From: Planctomycetota bacterium
Lineage (GTDB): Bacteria; Planctomycetota; UBA1135; GCA-002686595
Assembly (NCBI GenBank): GCA_023150475.1
Contig: JAKLKU010000004.1
Coordinates: 124,001-188,000 of the forward strand
Direction of reading: 5' to 3'
DNA: 64,000 nt
Position 1 is the stretch's first letter; each line of letters starts with the position of its first letter. Shown here one piece after another: positions 7,820-15,938 of the stretch. The notes beneath the pieces are model-generated. The model was not told the origin of the DNA and ran no database searches. It saw only the letters and a program-made list of their open reading frames with translations. Both the position numbers and the translations under genes were made by a program.

Positions 7820-8480
7820 GCGCGCGTTCCGGGATCGAGGCGAGGAACTCGTCGAAGTTGTCGTTCGACAAGACCTGCGCGCCGTACTGCTGCAGATCTT
7901 CGGTCCAGGGGTGCTTCTGTTCGGCGAGCGACTGCAGCAGGTAGAGCGGACGACCCAGGCGCAGCGCCTCCCAACCCTGGTGGACGGTCCCGCTCTTCTC
8001 GCCGGCCTCGACGATCACCGTCGCGTCGCTCAGCAACGCCATCGTCCGGTTGCGCATCGGGAAGTTCTTGGCGCCGCCTTCGTGTTCGAACTGGCTGATG
8101 GCGAGGTGCTCCCGCATGATCCGCTCCTGGAGCGCGCGGTTCGACGTCGGGAAGTAGCGGTCGAGCGGCGTTCCGAGCACGGCGATCGTCTTCCCGCCAG
8201 CGTCGATGGCGCTTTGGTGGGCGACGGCGTCGACACCCTCGGCGAGCCCGCTCATCACCGTCACGCCACGCTTCACCAGCGCCCGCGCCAACCGCTGCGC
8301 CCTCGCCTTGCCGAGGTCCGAGACGTTGCGGGAGCCGACGATGGAGACGCGTGGACCGGCGCGGAACACGGACAGATCGCCGGCCAGGTAGAGCTTGGCC
8401 GGCGCGTTCTTCTTCTCGACCGCGTTCAGCGGACCGAGGAGGTCTTCGGGGGTGCGTTCGAGGTGGCTCACTGCGTTCAC
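7797..8480 (-). CDS. Short DprA/Smf-like (SLOG fold) protein
   Basis: This 227-aa protein is the Rossmann-like core of the DprA family. Visible motifs are VSIVGSRNVS, MSGLAEGVDAVAHQSAIDAGG, VLGTPLDRYFP, and FPMRNRTMALLSDATVIVEAGEKSGTV split around the phosphate-binding region. The N-terminal SAM domain and C-terminal winged helix of chromosomal DprA are absent. The usual TA after the SGT motif is replaced by HQGWEA. The start taken is GTG 8480; the open frame extends upstream but that part is antisense tRNA and low-complexity sequence. Chromosomal DprA loads RecA on single-stranded DNA, while other SLOG proteins bind nucleotide ligands. The 23-bp overlap with the phosphoribosyltransferase suggests a two-gene functional unit. 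Confidence 0.8.
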   Translation of the reverse strand: MNAVSHLERTPEDLLGPLNAVEKKNAPAKLYLAGDLSVFRAGPRVSIVGSRNVSDLGKARAQRLARALVKRGVTVMSGLAEGVDAVAHQSAIDAGGKTIAVLGTPLDRYFPTSNRALQERIMREHLAISQFEHEGGAKNFPMRNRTMALLSDATVIVEAGEKSGTVHQGWEALRLGRPLYLLQSLAEQKHPWTEDLQQYGAQVLSNDNFDEFLASIPERARGEHVAF

Positions 8481-8879
8481 AAGACCCGGTCGGCGGGTTG
8501 GATCCGATCCTGTGCGCGCCGCTGACAGGCGCCGCGAGCGCTCCGGGAGAGAGCGTGCGCGCGCGTGGCGACACACGTTGGCTGCACTCCATCTTGCCGC
8601 ACGCCCGGAAGGCACGGAAGCAGCTTCGAGTGGCTTGTTGCGCTCGCTGGTACGGAACACGTCCGCGAGCTTCGCAGCGCGACACGAACACGACGCCCGC
8701 GACGATCGCCGGATTCGCGGCGCAGTCGTCGCTGCCAACTTAGCGCCACCAATCTCGCCCGGGTGAGAGCGGATGAGAGCGGGTGAATTGACGAGGACCT
8801 TGGCGCCGGACGTCGCGGATGCGCTCCATTTCCGCTCTCGTCCGCTCTCGTCCGCCTCGCAGACCTGCGGCGGGACGAG
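8481..8879. other. Leader region between the DprA-like gene and the tRNA fragment
   Basis: No gene is supported. The part next to the DprA-like gene should hold its promoter, but no clear -10/-35 was seen. The distal part contains the inverted repeats described separately and leads into the tRNA-Arg fragment. Confidence 0.4.
8765..8849. repeat. 18-nt inverted repeats next to the attachment site
   Basis: GAGAGCGGATGAGAGCGG at 8765-8782 is the inverted complement of CCGCTCTCGTCCGCTCTC at 8832-8849, with one mismatch. Each arm is itself a direct repeat of a nine-base unit (CCGCTCTC plus a spacer base). The arms are 49 bp apart and end about 30 bp before the tRNA fragment. Possible roles are arm-type integrase or excisionase binding sites, or a transcription terminator. 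Confidence 0.65.
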
Positions 8880-8924
8880 CTCCGAAGCAGAAGGTCGTGG
8901 GTTCGAATCCCGCCGGGCGTACCA
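8880..8924 (+). other. Attachment-site remnant: 3' half of tRNA-Arg(CCG)
   Basis: The 45 bases read as a tRNA from position 32 to the CCA end: anticodon loop CTCCGAA (anticodon CCG), 3' anticodon stem GCAGA, variable loop AGGTC, T arm GTGGG-TTCGAAT-CCCGC, acceptor strand CGGGCGT, discriminator A and CCA. No 5' half is present. The upstream bases do not pair with the anticodon stem and there is no D arm or 5' acceptor strand. Tyrosine integrases commonly cross over in the anticodon loop and duplicate the 3' half. The plus-strand orientation implies that the element lies to the left and that a complete tRNA-Arg(CCG) is rebuilt at its far end, outside the window. Confidence 0.8.
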
Positions 8925-9816
8925 ACCTCCAGAAGGCAGGGAATCGGCCTTCCTGACGTCATCCGGGCCACTTTCGGGCGGTGCGGGCAGAAGGTCCTCG
9001 GTTCGCGATCGCGCTCGCCAACGTGCGCGCCTGCGCCAACTGCCACTTTGCTGCCACCCTGCGCGCCCGCTCCGGCCCGCTTTCGGCGTCCGCCGCGCCC
9101 GAACCTTCCGCTCCCGTCCGCCTTCCACGGCCCGCGAAGGCCGTCGAACCGTCGACCACGTGCCGCCGGAGCAGAAGCTCGTCGGTGAGAATCCTGCTCG
9201 GGCGGCGCGGCCTGGCGTTGGGCTGCGACGGGCGCTTTAGGGGGCGCCGCGAGAGGGTTGGGCCGTTGGCGTGGATGGCGAGCGGAGTTCGACGGGACCG
9301 CGGGCGAACCCGTGGCGGCGGAAGGACCGGCGGGAATCTGGGACGGCAGGCCGCGAGCACGCCGCGCGCGTGAAGTCGGCCCTGGTCGGTGGCGGACAGG
9401 GCGAGTTCTGGCGACGCTCGGGCGCCGGGCCCTCGAACGTTGAGCGGCTCCTGGCCGGTGTCGCGCGGCTCCTGGCGTGCGCTGCGCGGCGGTGGAGCGA
9501 ACCGGTGAAACGCGCGGCCATCCGCCCGAGCGGGGAGGGCGCTCGCCGGACGCGCGAGCAGCAGAGGTCGTGCTGCCGACGGCGTCGGCGTGGGGTGGTG
9601 CGGGCTCCGGGCCTGGGACCGCCAGGTCGATCGCGTCGCGGGACGGCACCGTCGGGCGGGAGCTGCCATGGGACCTTCGATGCGGCGGAATCGTCGTGAA
9701 GCTCGACATGGACGCACCTCGCTCTGGCGCCTTGACAGGTCGCGAGCGCGCGCGGACGATCCGGCCGTCGGTCGATCGAAGGGGGCGCTTCGGTCGAGGG
9801 GAGACCGACTTCGCCC
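8925..9816. other. Gene-poor stretch beyond the attachment site
   Basis: Nearly 900 bases without a gene I can support. Long frames exist on the minus strand but are antisense to the following sigma-like gene or to the tRNA fragment, and they have no family-like sequence. A weak second echo of the tRNA sequence (GCAGAAGGTC followed by GGTTCG) is at 8989-9005. The stretch probably contains the promoter of the sigma-like gene near its right end. Confidence 0.4.
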
Positions 9817-10416
9817 ATGAACTTCGAACCGCATTCGAGCCGCGGGGACGGCGAGCCTTTTCCCGGCGCACGCTGGTTGCGAGGGAAGTCTGCCAAGGAG
9901 ATCTTCGAGCGACTGCTCGCTGCGAAGGAACTCGAATTGGGCGCGCGTGTCGCCGCACGGCTCGAATCGCGCGCCGTGTTGCTCGATCCCGAACGAACGC
10001 TCATGCGGTCGATCGCGCACATCGCGCGCCGCGCCCGCGTCTATGAAGGTGATCCGCCGCTCGAGGAGTTCTTGCAGGATGGTGTGGACCGCGGCATCGA
10101 CGATTTGATCGAGGAGGATGTCGAAGCCGAGCGCTCGCAAACCCCGATCGCCGACGAAACACGCTATCAGGCCGTGTGCGCCGTGCTCGGCAGCCAGGCG
10201 AGCGACGCGCGGCGCATCTGCGTGGTGCTCAACACTCAAGCTGACGAGCTCCGGCACGCCGCGTTCGCAGTTCTCGTCCAGCGCAAGACGCTCGACGAGC
10301 ACGCGCGCGCGACGTCGATTTCCCGCGAACGAACTCGCGAGCTCGTCCGCGAGAGCTTGCGCAGGCTCTCGCGAGCGTTTGGACGTACCATCGACCCGAC
10401 GGACTACGGCCTATGA
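9817..10416 (+). CDS. Divergent sigma-70-like (ECF-type) protein
   Basis: This 199-aa protein has the size and helical rhythm of an ECF sigma factor. The first two thirds would correspond to a degenerate region 2, with no clear DxxQ motif. The last 65 residues (RHAAFAVLVQRKTLDEHA, then ISRERTRELVRESLRRLSRAFGR) match region 4 with its recognition helix. The stop overlaps the start of the following TPR gene as ATGA, so both are translated together. This pairing of an odd sigma factor with a TPR protein and a surface protein is typical of planctomycete regulatory cassettes. The ATG at 9817 follows a GGGGAG at unusually long spacing, so the start is provisional. Confidence 0.6.
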   Translation: MNFEPHSSRGDGEPFPGARWLRGKSAKEIFERLLAAKELELGARVAARLESRAVLLDPERTLMRSIAHIARRARVYEGDPPLEEFLQDGVDRGIDDLIEEDVEAERSQTPIADETRYQAVCAVLGSQASDARRICVVLNTQADELRHAAFAVLVQRKTLDEHARATSISRERTRELVRESLRRLSRAFGRTIDPTDYGL

Positions 10417-11345
10417 GCACCAAGGACATCGCCGTCCTCTCACCGGAAGTCGAAGCGCTGCTCGCCGAGGCCGCGTCCAACCCCGATTCGCTACTCCTGC
10501 GTGCTCCGCGCCACCCGAGCCGCGCGTGGAGCTACGAGCCCGTACGTCCGACCGCAACTGGCCTCACTTCGCTCGAACGCCACTTGCTCGCGGCTCACCA
10601 AAGCGAGATTGCGGAGTTCCTGCGCGACGAGTGCCGGGCGAGACTCGCAGCCGTGCGCTCGCCCATGCGAATCACCGCTCCAAACGCCGGCCCGAAAGCG
10701 CCGCCGCGCCCTAGTGTCGAGCCACGCGAACGATCCGAGCACGATTTGGGCGCGTCGACTGCTTACCGAGAGACGTTCGGGCAGATAGCCGACGGGATTG
10801 GGGTGAGACGAGACATCGAACGGCTCACGATCGAGCAGCTCGCCGAGCTCGCAAACAGATTCGTCCCTTCGTCCTCATCGGTGCTCCACGCGGGACTGGC
10901 TGCCTTCGTGCGCGGCCGCCCGGATGCCGCGGAGACGTGCTTCGAGAAAGTCCTCGCCTCGAGTGCTTCGGCACTCCATACGTCGGCTGCTTGGTCCAAC
11001 CTCGGACTGACGTGGCTGAACAACGGTCGTCACGCGCAGGCGCATGCCGCTTACAAGCGTGCGCGCGCGCTGCGACCGGACAACATGGCAGCGGCTCTGT
11101 CCGATGGTTTCATTTCGATCCAACTCGGTGACAAGGACCGCGTCGCAATGCTTGCCAAAGAGCTTGACGCATTGATCGTCGATTCCGACACCCGCGTAGC
11201 CGACGAGATCAACCATGAATTGATCCTGGGCCGCCAGGTCGGCCTTTGGTCACCTACCTCGGAGTCTCACGCCATCGTCCGCGCTTTCGCGGACACGGAG
11301 TCCGCGATCGTCAGGAGGATCCTGCATGCTTTCGCCCTTCAATAG
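10413..11345 (+). CDS. TPR-repeat protein coupled to the sigma-like gene
   Basis: This 310-aa soluble protein has a variable, Pro/Arg-rich N-terminal third. The C-terminal half contains two to three tetratricopeptide-like helix pairs, about residues 150-225. The clearest is AAWSNLGLTWLNNGRHAQAHAAYKRARAL split across two helices, preceded by LHAGLAAFVRGRPDAAETCFEKVL. TPR units mediate protein contacts. Because the gene overlaps the sigma-like gene by four bases, it could act as its partner or antagonist, though it has no zinc finger or membrane anchor of a classical anti-sigma factor. The 3' end overlaps a small secreted-peptide candidate by 20 bp. Confidence 0.75.
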   Translation: MSTKDIAVLSPEVEALLAEAASNPDSLLLRAPRHPSRAWSYEPVRPTATGLTSLERHLLAAHQSEIAEFLRDECRARLAAVRSPMRITAPNAGPKAPPRPSVEPRERSEHDLGASTAYRETFGQIADGIGVRRDIERLTIEQLAELANRFVPSSSSVLHAGLAAFVRGRPDAAETCFEKVLASSASALHTSAAWSNLGLTWLNNGRHAQAHAAYKRARALRPDNMAAALSDGFISIQLGDKDRVAMLAKELDALIVDSDTRVADEINHELILGRQVGLWSPTSESHAIVRAFADTESAIVRRILHAFALQ

Positions 11346-11574
11346 CTCGAGGTTCTGCCGCGAGCTCGCCTTCGCTGTCCTCGTCAGTGCGACCTGGTCC
11401 ACGGCCAGCGCGGATGGACGAGATTCATCGACACTCGAACCCGCCCGTTCCCGGGTTCATGGGTCGGACCGGGGTGTGCTTGCGCAGGGTTCCGGCGGCT
11501 GGGGAGTGCCGACGTCGTTCGGTCAACATCACGGCGCGCCCGGCCCGACGAACTCGAAGCAGACCGTGCCGTAG
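11326..11574 (+). CDS. Possible small secreted protein
   Basis: An 82-aa frame begins inside the end of the TPR gene and finishes 11 bp before the large surface-protein gene. The first 30 residues look like a signal peptide: a basic stretch near Arg9/Arg12, the hydrophobic run LAFAVLVSATW, and a plausible cleavage after STASA. The remainder is Gly/Ser/Pro-rich with no family resemblance. Gene order and spacing favour a real gene, but no homology supports it. The frame could be fortuitous. Confidence 0.4.
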   Translation: MLSPFNSSRFCRELAFAVLVSATWSTASADGRDSSTLEPARSRVHGSDRGVLAQGSGGWGVPTSFGQHHGAPGPTNSKQTVP

Positions 11575-11585
11575 GCGAAGTTCAA

Positions 11586-14500
11586 ATGGCGTGGGGACGG
11601 GTCGGGCTCGCGGCGCTGGCGATCGCACTTGTCGCTGCGACGACGTACTGGTCGATTGGTGGCGAGCGCGAACTCGCTGGCGTCGCCAACCCAGTTCCGA
11701 CGAGCCTCGCGTCGAATTCGAGTTCGGCGGTTGCGGGCATCCCACCACACGCGCCCGGCGCCGGGCGCGCGACGTCGCCGACTGCAACGCGGCACGATGT
11801 GGTCGTGTCAGTGGACGGCAACGCGATTGGCGGCGCGGAAGTCACGTTCACCGCGCTTCCTGTGGAATCCGCCGCGGAAGCGGACGTCGCCCAGCTTGGC
11901 CACACGGTCACCGACGCCAACGGGCGTTTCGATCTCACTTCGTTGACCCGAGCCGAGCCACGCCCGACAGGCATCGTTTGGGCCAGCGCTCCTGGTCATG
12001 CAGCAGCTTCGAAGGAGCTGCGCGGGCCAGAGGATTGGTCTGCTGACTGTGTTCTCCAACTGCAGCGCGCGCCCGACGTGGAGGTCGTCGTCGTCCGCGA
12101 CGATGCCGAATCACCCGGGGGCGCAAGAGTGACCGTATCGGGGCTCGAACTCGCGCCCGACGGCGCAAGACCGATTGCCCCCGCGGCCGGCGCTCGATCG
12201 GCGTTCCGTCGTGAGTACACCGTTCCGGACTCTGGTCACGTATCGATACCTCGCTTCGAGGGCTCGCAGAGGATCGAAGTCCAGCTCGGTGCTCTCCGAT
12301 CGCTGCCGTTCATCGGCACGCCCACGACGCGTGTCGAGCTCTCGCTCGTCGGTTCTTTCGCGGTGACCGGCCGTGTGCGGTCGACCGCGATGCCCACTGC
12401 CACCTCCGCGCAAGTCATCGTCGAGGCCGTGCGTTCTGGCGCGAGGAGCGAACTCTCACGCCAGGCAGTCGCCATGGACGGTGGATGGTCGATCGCTGCA
12501 CTACCGGCCGCGAGCGTGGATGAAGTGCTCGTACGGCTCGAAGGAGACGGGCTTGCGCCGATCGAACGGACGATCGGACGTCCGATCTCGGGCTCGACGT
12601 ACCACGTCGACTTCGAAGTCGAGCCAGCGGTCGTGGTGCCCGTGTTCGTGCGCGGCCCTGACGGCACGCCGGTGTCAGGCGCTGTGATCCAGGCACGTTG
12701 GTACCGAGACACACGCTTCGTCGAGATCGAGCGGTCGACCGGAACCGACGGCATCGCGTACGTGCCGGTCTTGTCCGGATCGGCGACGTACTACTCCGCC
12801 CGCACCGCTGCGGGGTTTGCGCCACCGCTCGGACCGATCACGTTCATGACCGCTCCTTCCGAGCCGGTGCTGATCGAGCTGGCTCGTGCCGGCCGCATCA
12901 GCGGCCGATGTGTGCGCGACGGACAACCGCTGCGTGACTTCGAGGTCGCATACTGGACGAATCGTCCCGCGGACCGACAGCTCCTACGCGTGGTCGACGC
13001 GGTCGACGGCAAGTTCGTCGTCGAGGACGCGCCCATCGGAGAAGTCATGCTTTGCGCCCACTCGAGCGATTGGCCCGTGGGCGAAACGAAAGCGGTGACG
13101 TTGGTTGAGAACGGCGAGGCGACCGTCGAGCTGAGTGTCGGCGACGCGTGCGAGGGACGGGGCATCGTCGTCGACGCTGCATCCGGAGAGCCGCTCACGA
13201 ATGCTTCGGTTCGAGCGATTACGAGTCTGCCAGACGCGACCAGCCTCTTCCGCGGCCCGATCGTGCGCGTCGATTTCGATGGGAGCTTCTCGGTCCGCGG
13301 CCTACCGATCGGAGAAGCAAAGCTCTGGGTGACGGCACCTGAGCACGGAGAGCAAGTTGCGCTGGCGCAGTCGCAGCGCGGGACCGTTACGGACTTTGGC
13401 GTGATCCCGATGGCGCGCGCCCAAACGCTCGAGATCACTCTCGAATCGCAATCGCCGTTCGATTTCACGTTGGCAAGCGCCCAGTCGTTCAACTCTCCGC
13501 TCTTGCCCCTGCGCCGATTCGACTCCACCGGCAAGTTGTCGTACGAGGGTGTCCCGCCACGCGAAGTTCGACTCCACGTGACCGTCGGGGACATGTTGAT
13601 GGAGTTGGTCGATCTGGACTTGGTGCCCGGTCGTCCGTGGCGCTACGTGATCCCGATCGACGGTGGTCGCGTCGCGACGATTCGTACGAAAGCGAGAAGT
13701 TCGTCGACGGAGCCTGCGTTCGTTCAGGCCGTTTTCCGCCGTGGCGCCGAAACTACGAGTCGCTACGTCAAGTTCGATTCGAACGGAGAGGCGCGCGTGA
13801 GCGGAATCGTGGGTGAGGATCTCACGGCCGCCGTGTTCGACGCGAACTGGCTCCTGCTCGGTTCGCGAGCCTGCTCGGTTCCTGCGACTGGTGATTTCGA
13901 GGTTGAAGTCGAGTGTGAACTTCCGAGGCTGCGCGTGAGAGTCGTCGACGAGCACGACGCGCCAGTGACGTCGGCCACGGTGACTGCGGGGGTGGAGTCG
14001 TCGTTGGGCTGGATGTACTCCCACACCGTCGATGGCTCGGGTTGGTGCTCTCTCGACCCGCTGGACGCGCCAAAGATCTGGGTGCGAGCGTTCGCGGCCA
14101 CGAAGGGTGTCTCAGCGGCGCTCACCGTCGATGTCGATCGAACTGACGAGCAAGCCATCACGATCCGACTCGCGGATCTGCGCTCGGCGAGGATCCGCCT
14201 CGACGATCGCGGCACGCCTTGCGTGGGTGTGGCAACTCGCTTCGTCTCGGCGAACGACTTCTTGATCCACGAGGTGTGGTCCGATGCTTCTGGTCGCGCT
14301 GTCAGTTTGCCCTACGGTGATGAGCGCGGGGTCGTCGTCGTCGATGACATCGGGTATTGGCCGATTCGGTTCGAGCTGCCGTATCCGCGGAGTGAGGACG
14401 AGGTGGTCGTGCCGTTGAGGCGGCTCGGCGGGGTGCGGTTCGAAGCCCGGGCCGTGGACGGGGCGGTCGTGCCGGGCGCCGTGGTCGAGCTCCGCTCGGT

Positions 14501-14714
14501 CGAGTTCGGCGCGTCGCTCCAGGATTGGATCGCCGAAGGCAAATTCACTGCGCCGAGCTCGGGATTCGTCACGGATGCGAGCGGCGTGTTGATCGTCGAC
14601 GGACTTCCGAACGGCGATTACGAGTGGCGCGCGACTGCGCCAGACGGCTCGCAAGCAAGTGGTATCGCCAACGTGCCACCTCGGGCTCGTGGCACTCGAG
14701 CGATCGTGTTCTGA
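11586..14714 (+). CDS. Large membrane-anchored protein with carboxypeptidase-regulatory-like/Ig-like repeats
   Basis: This 1042-aa protein starts with a membrane anchor or uncleaved signal (VGLAALAIALVAATTYW, residues 6-22). It continues as a chain of beta-sandwich units with phrases of the CarboxypepD_reg / CNA-B type, such as DANGRFDLTSLTR, PDGTPVSGAVIQARW, VVDAASGEPLTNASVRAITS and DASGRAVSLPYGD. About eight units can be counted by the recurring pattern of GxP-A-V followed by DxxG. No catalytic site is visible. Such proteins are abundant in planctomycetes and probably form cell-surface scaffolds. It is the last gene of the sigma-like/TPR cluster, 11 bp after the small secreted candidate, and may be the target of that regulator. 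Confidence 0.75.
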   Translation: MAWGRVGLAALAIALVAATTYWSIGGERELAGVANPVPTSLASNSSSAVAGIPPHAPGAGRATSPTATRHDVVVSVDGNAIGGAEVTFTALPVESAAEADVAQLGHTVTDANGRFDLTSLTRAEPRPTGIVWASAPGHAAASKELRGPEDWSADCVLQLQRAPDVEVVVVRDDAESPGGARVTVSGLELAPDGARPIAPAAGARSAFRREYTVPDSGHVSIPRFEGSQRIEVQLGALRSLPFIGTPTTRVELSLVGSFAVTGRVRSTAMPTATSAQVIVEAVRSGARSELSRQAVAMDGGWSIAALPAASVDEVLVRLEGDGLAPIERTIGRPISGSTYHVDFEVEPAVVVPVFVRGPDGTPVSGAVIQARWYRDTRFVEIERSTGTDGIAYVPVLSGSATYYSARTAAGFAPPLGPITFMTAPSEPVLIELARAGRISGRCVRDGQPLRDFEVAYWTNRPADRQLLRVVDAVDGKFVVEDAPIGEVMLCAHSSDWPVGETKAVTLVENGEATVELSVGDACEGRGIVVDAASGEPLTNASVRAITSLPDATSLFRGPIVRVDFDGSFSVRGLPIGEAKLWVTAPEHGEQVALAQSQRGTVTDFGVIPMARAQTLEITLESQSPFDFTLASAQSFNSPLLPLRRFDSTGKLSYEGVPPREVRLHVTVGDMLMELVDLDLVPGRPWRYVIPIDGGRVATIRTKARSSSTEPAFVQAVFRRGAETTSRYVKFDSNGEARVSGIVGEDLTAAVFDANWLLLGSRACSVPATGDFEVEVECELPRLRVRVVDEHDAPVTSATVTAGVESSLGWMYSHTVDGSGWCSLDPLDAPKIWVRAFAATKGVSAALTVDVDRTDEQAITIRLADLRSARIRLDDRGTPCVGVATRFVSANDFLIHEVWSDASGRAVSLPYGDERGVVVVDDIGYWPIRFELPYPRSEDEVVVPLRRLGGVRFEARAVDGAVVPGAVVELRSVEFGASLQDWIAEGKFTAPSSGFVTDASGVLIVDGLPNGDYEWRATAPDGSQASGIANVPPRARGTRAIVF

Positions 14715-15223
14715 CGTTCCGCGTCGCACGTTCGCGTCCGGGCGCGTCGCCGTCGCCAAGGAACGGCGCGCGTTTGCCGCATAGACGAGTTCGGGTGCTT
14801 CGGGGCGCGCTCGCTGGTTCGACGCGGGTGAACTGCGCGGGAAGTCGAATTCGGGCGCGTCGCGAACGCACGCCGCTCGAGCGCTCGACGACGGTGAACG
14901 GCGTCGATCGCGCGTGCGGTGCCGCGTGTCGCCGCGAACTCCGCGCCGTTCTGCGTGCGCCTTCGGTTGGCCGTGAATCGGCCACTTGGATTGCGGAAGT
15001 GCCGGCGTGACGAACGATTCCGATCGCCATGCGCAAGTCGTGTGGCAGTGACCGAGCACCGGCCGGCGATCGGAAGATGCTGCTCGATTCGTGAAGCGCG
15101 TGTCATCGGACGAACGAAATCGGTCCCGAGTGGAAGTCGTCACTCGCCATACCGCTCGATCGCCCGTAACGTCTTTGCCCCGACGCTCGCGCCTCGGATT
15201 CTCCTCTCTCTCACTCTCTCGCC
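14715..15223. other. Intergenic region
   Basis: About 500 bases with no supportable gene on either strand. The last 25 bases before the next start codon are almost purely pyrimidine (CTCCTCTCTCTCACTCTCTC), so the following gene has no recognisable Shine-Dalgarno sequence. Confidence 0.4.
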
Positions 15224-15700
15224 ATGACTGTCGAAACCAAACGTTCCTCGATCGATGAACGGATCGCGAAACTCCAAGCCAAGATCGAAGCCATCAAGCA
15301 GAAGGCCGAGCGCGCCAAGGTGACGCGCAATCCAGCGCTGCGCCACATGTCCGCCGCGCTCAAGGCGATCGAGAAGGCGATGTCGGAGTCGGATGACGCC
15401 GCCACGCGGCAAGCACTCGAAGAGGCGCGCTCGACGCTGAGCGCCACGCTCGCGGTGAACGGGGTGCTGACGCCGCGCACGCCGCTGGCGCCGCGCAACC
15501 GTTCGATGCCTCGTGAGGACCTCGGCGAGCGTTTGCGCGAGCACGTGCTTGCTCACCCGGGTCAGCGCGGCGAAGAGATCGCGGCGTCGCTCGGCACGAC
15601 GACGCTCGCGATGCGGCCGTCGATGAAGCGCCTCATCGAGGCCGGCGACGTGCGCACCGAGGGCAAGAACCGCGGCATGCGCTACTTCGTCGGCGTCTGA
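15224..15700 (+). CDS. Small coiled-coil/winged-helix protein
   Basis: This 158-aa protein has a two-part structure. Residues 8-75 form a highly charged Ala/Lys/Glu coiled coil (IDERIAKLQAKIEAIKQKAE). Residues 95-155 look like a winged helix: LGERLREHVLAHPGQRGEEIAAS, then LAMRPSMKRLIEAGDVRTEG, ending RGMRYFV. The second half resembles the DNA-binding domain of MarR-like regulators, and the first half would dimerise it. It may be a nucleoid-associated or regulatory protein. The ATG at 15224 lacks an obvious ribosome binding site, being preceded by a pyrimidine tract. The gene stands alone and converges on the HtrA-like gene across a strong hairpin. Confidence 0.7.
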   Translation: MTVETKRSSIDERIAKLQAKIEAIKQKAERAKVTRNPALRHMSAALKAIEKAMSESDDAATRQALEEARSTLSATLAVNGVLTPRTPLAPRNRSMPREDLGERLREHVLAHPGQRGEEIAASLGTTTLAMRPSMKRLIEAGDVRTEGKNRGMRYFVGV

Positions 15701-15713
15701 CGAGAAGCAGCGA

Positions 15714-15759
15714 CCACGGCGTGCGCGACGGCGGCGAAAGCCGCGGTCCAACGCCGTGG
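15714..15759. terminator. Bidirectional hairpin terminator
   Basis: CCACGGCGT (15714-15722) pairs with ACGCCGTGG (15751-15759). Inside it, GCGGC (15731-15735) and GCCGC (15740-15744) form a second stem closed by a GAAA tetraloop. It lies just after the stop of the winged-helix gene, in the gap before the convergent HtrA-like gene. Confidence 0.6.
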
Positions 15760-15938
15760 GCGCGGCTCGGGTCTGCGCGCGAACTCGCGCACGCGACGGC
15801 GCGACGCAGACCGCGGCGCCCCGCGCTCTCGTTGCGACGAACGGTGTCGCGCCGAGCGCATCGTCGAACCCTCCACCGTCGCTGCGACGTCCGCGACCGA
15901 GCGCCGCGGGACGTGGCGCCTCGGGTTGCTCGTCGAGT

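Noticed and set aside
8740..8925. Minus-strand frame beginning MVRPAGFEPTTFCFGA
   Set aside because: This is the familiar false protein read from the antisense of a tRNA gene. The other two frames give RRDSNPRPSASE and PGGIRTHDLLL, which are also classical tRNA artefacts. They support the tRNA fragment instead of a gene.
8481..9128. N-terminal extension of the DprA-like frame
   Set aside because: The extension reads through the tRNA fragment and low-complexity sequence and has no homology. The DprA similarity begins just after the GTG at 8480.
8959..10302. Long minus-strand frame opposite the sigma-like gene
   Set aside because: It is antisense to a gene with family-like sequence and an ATGA overlap. 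The product is Arg/Ala-rich and featureless.
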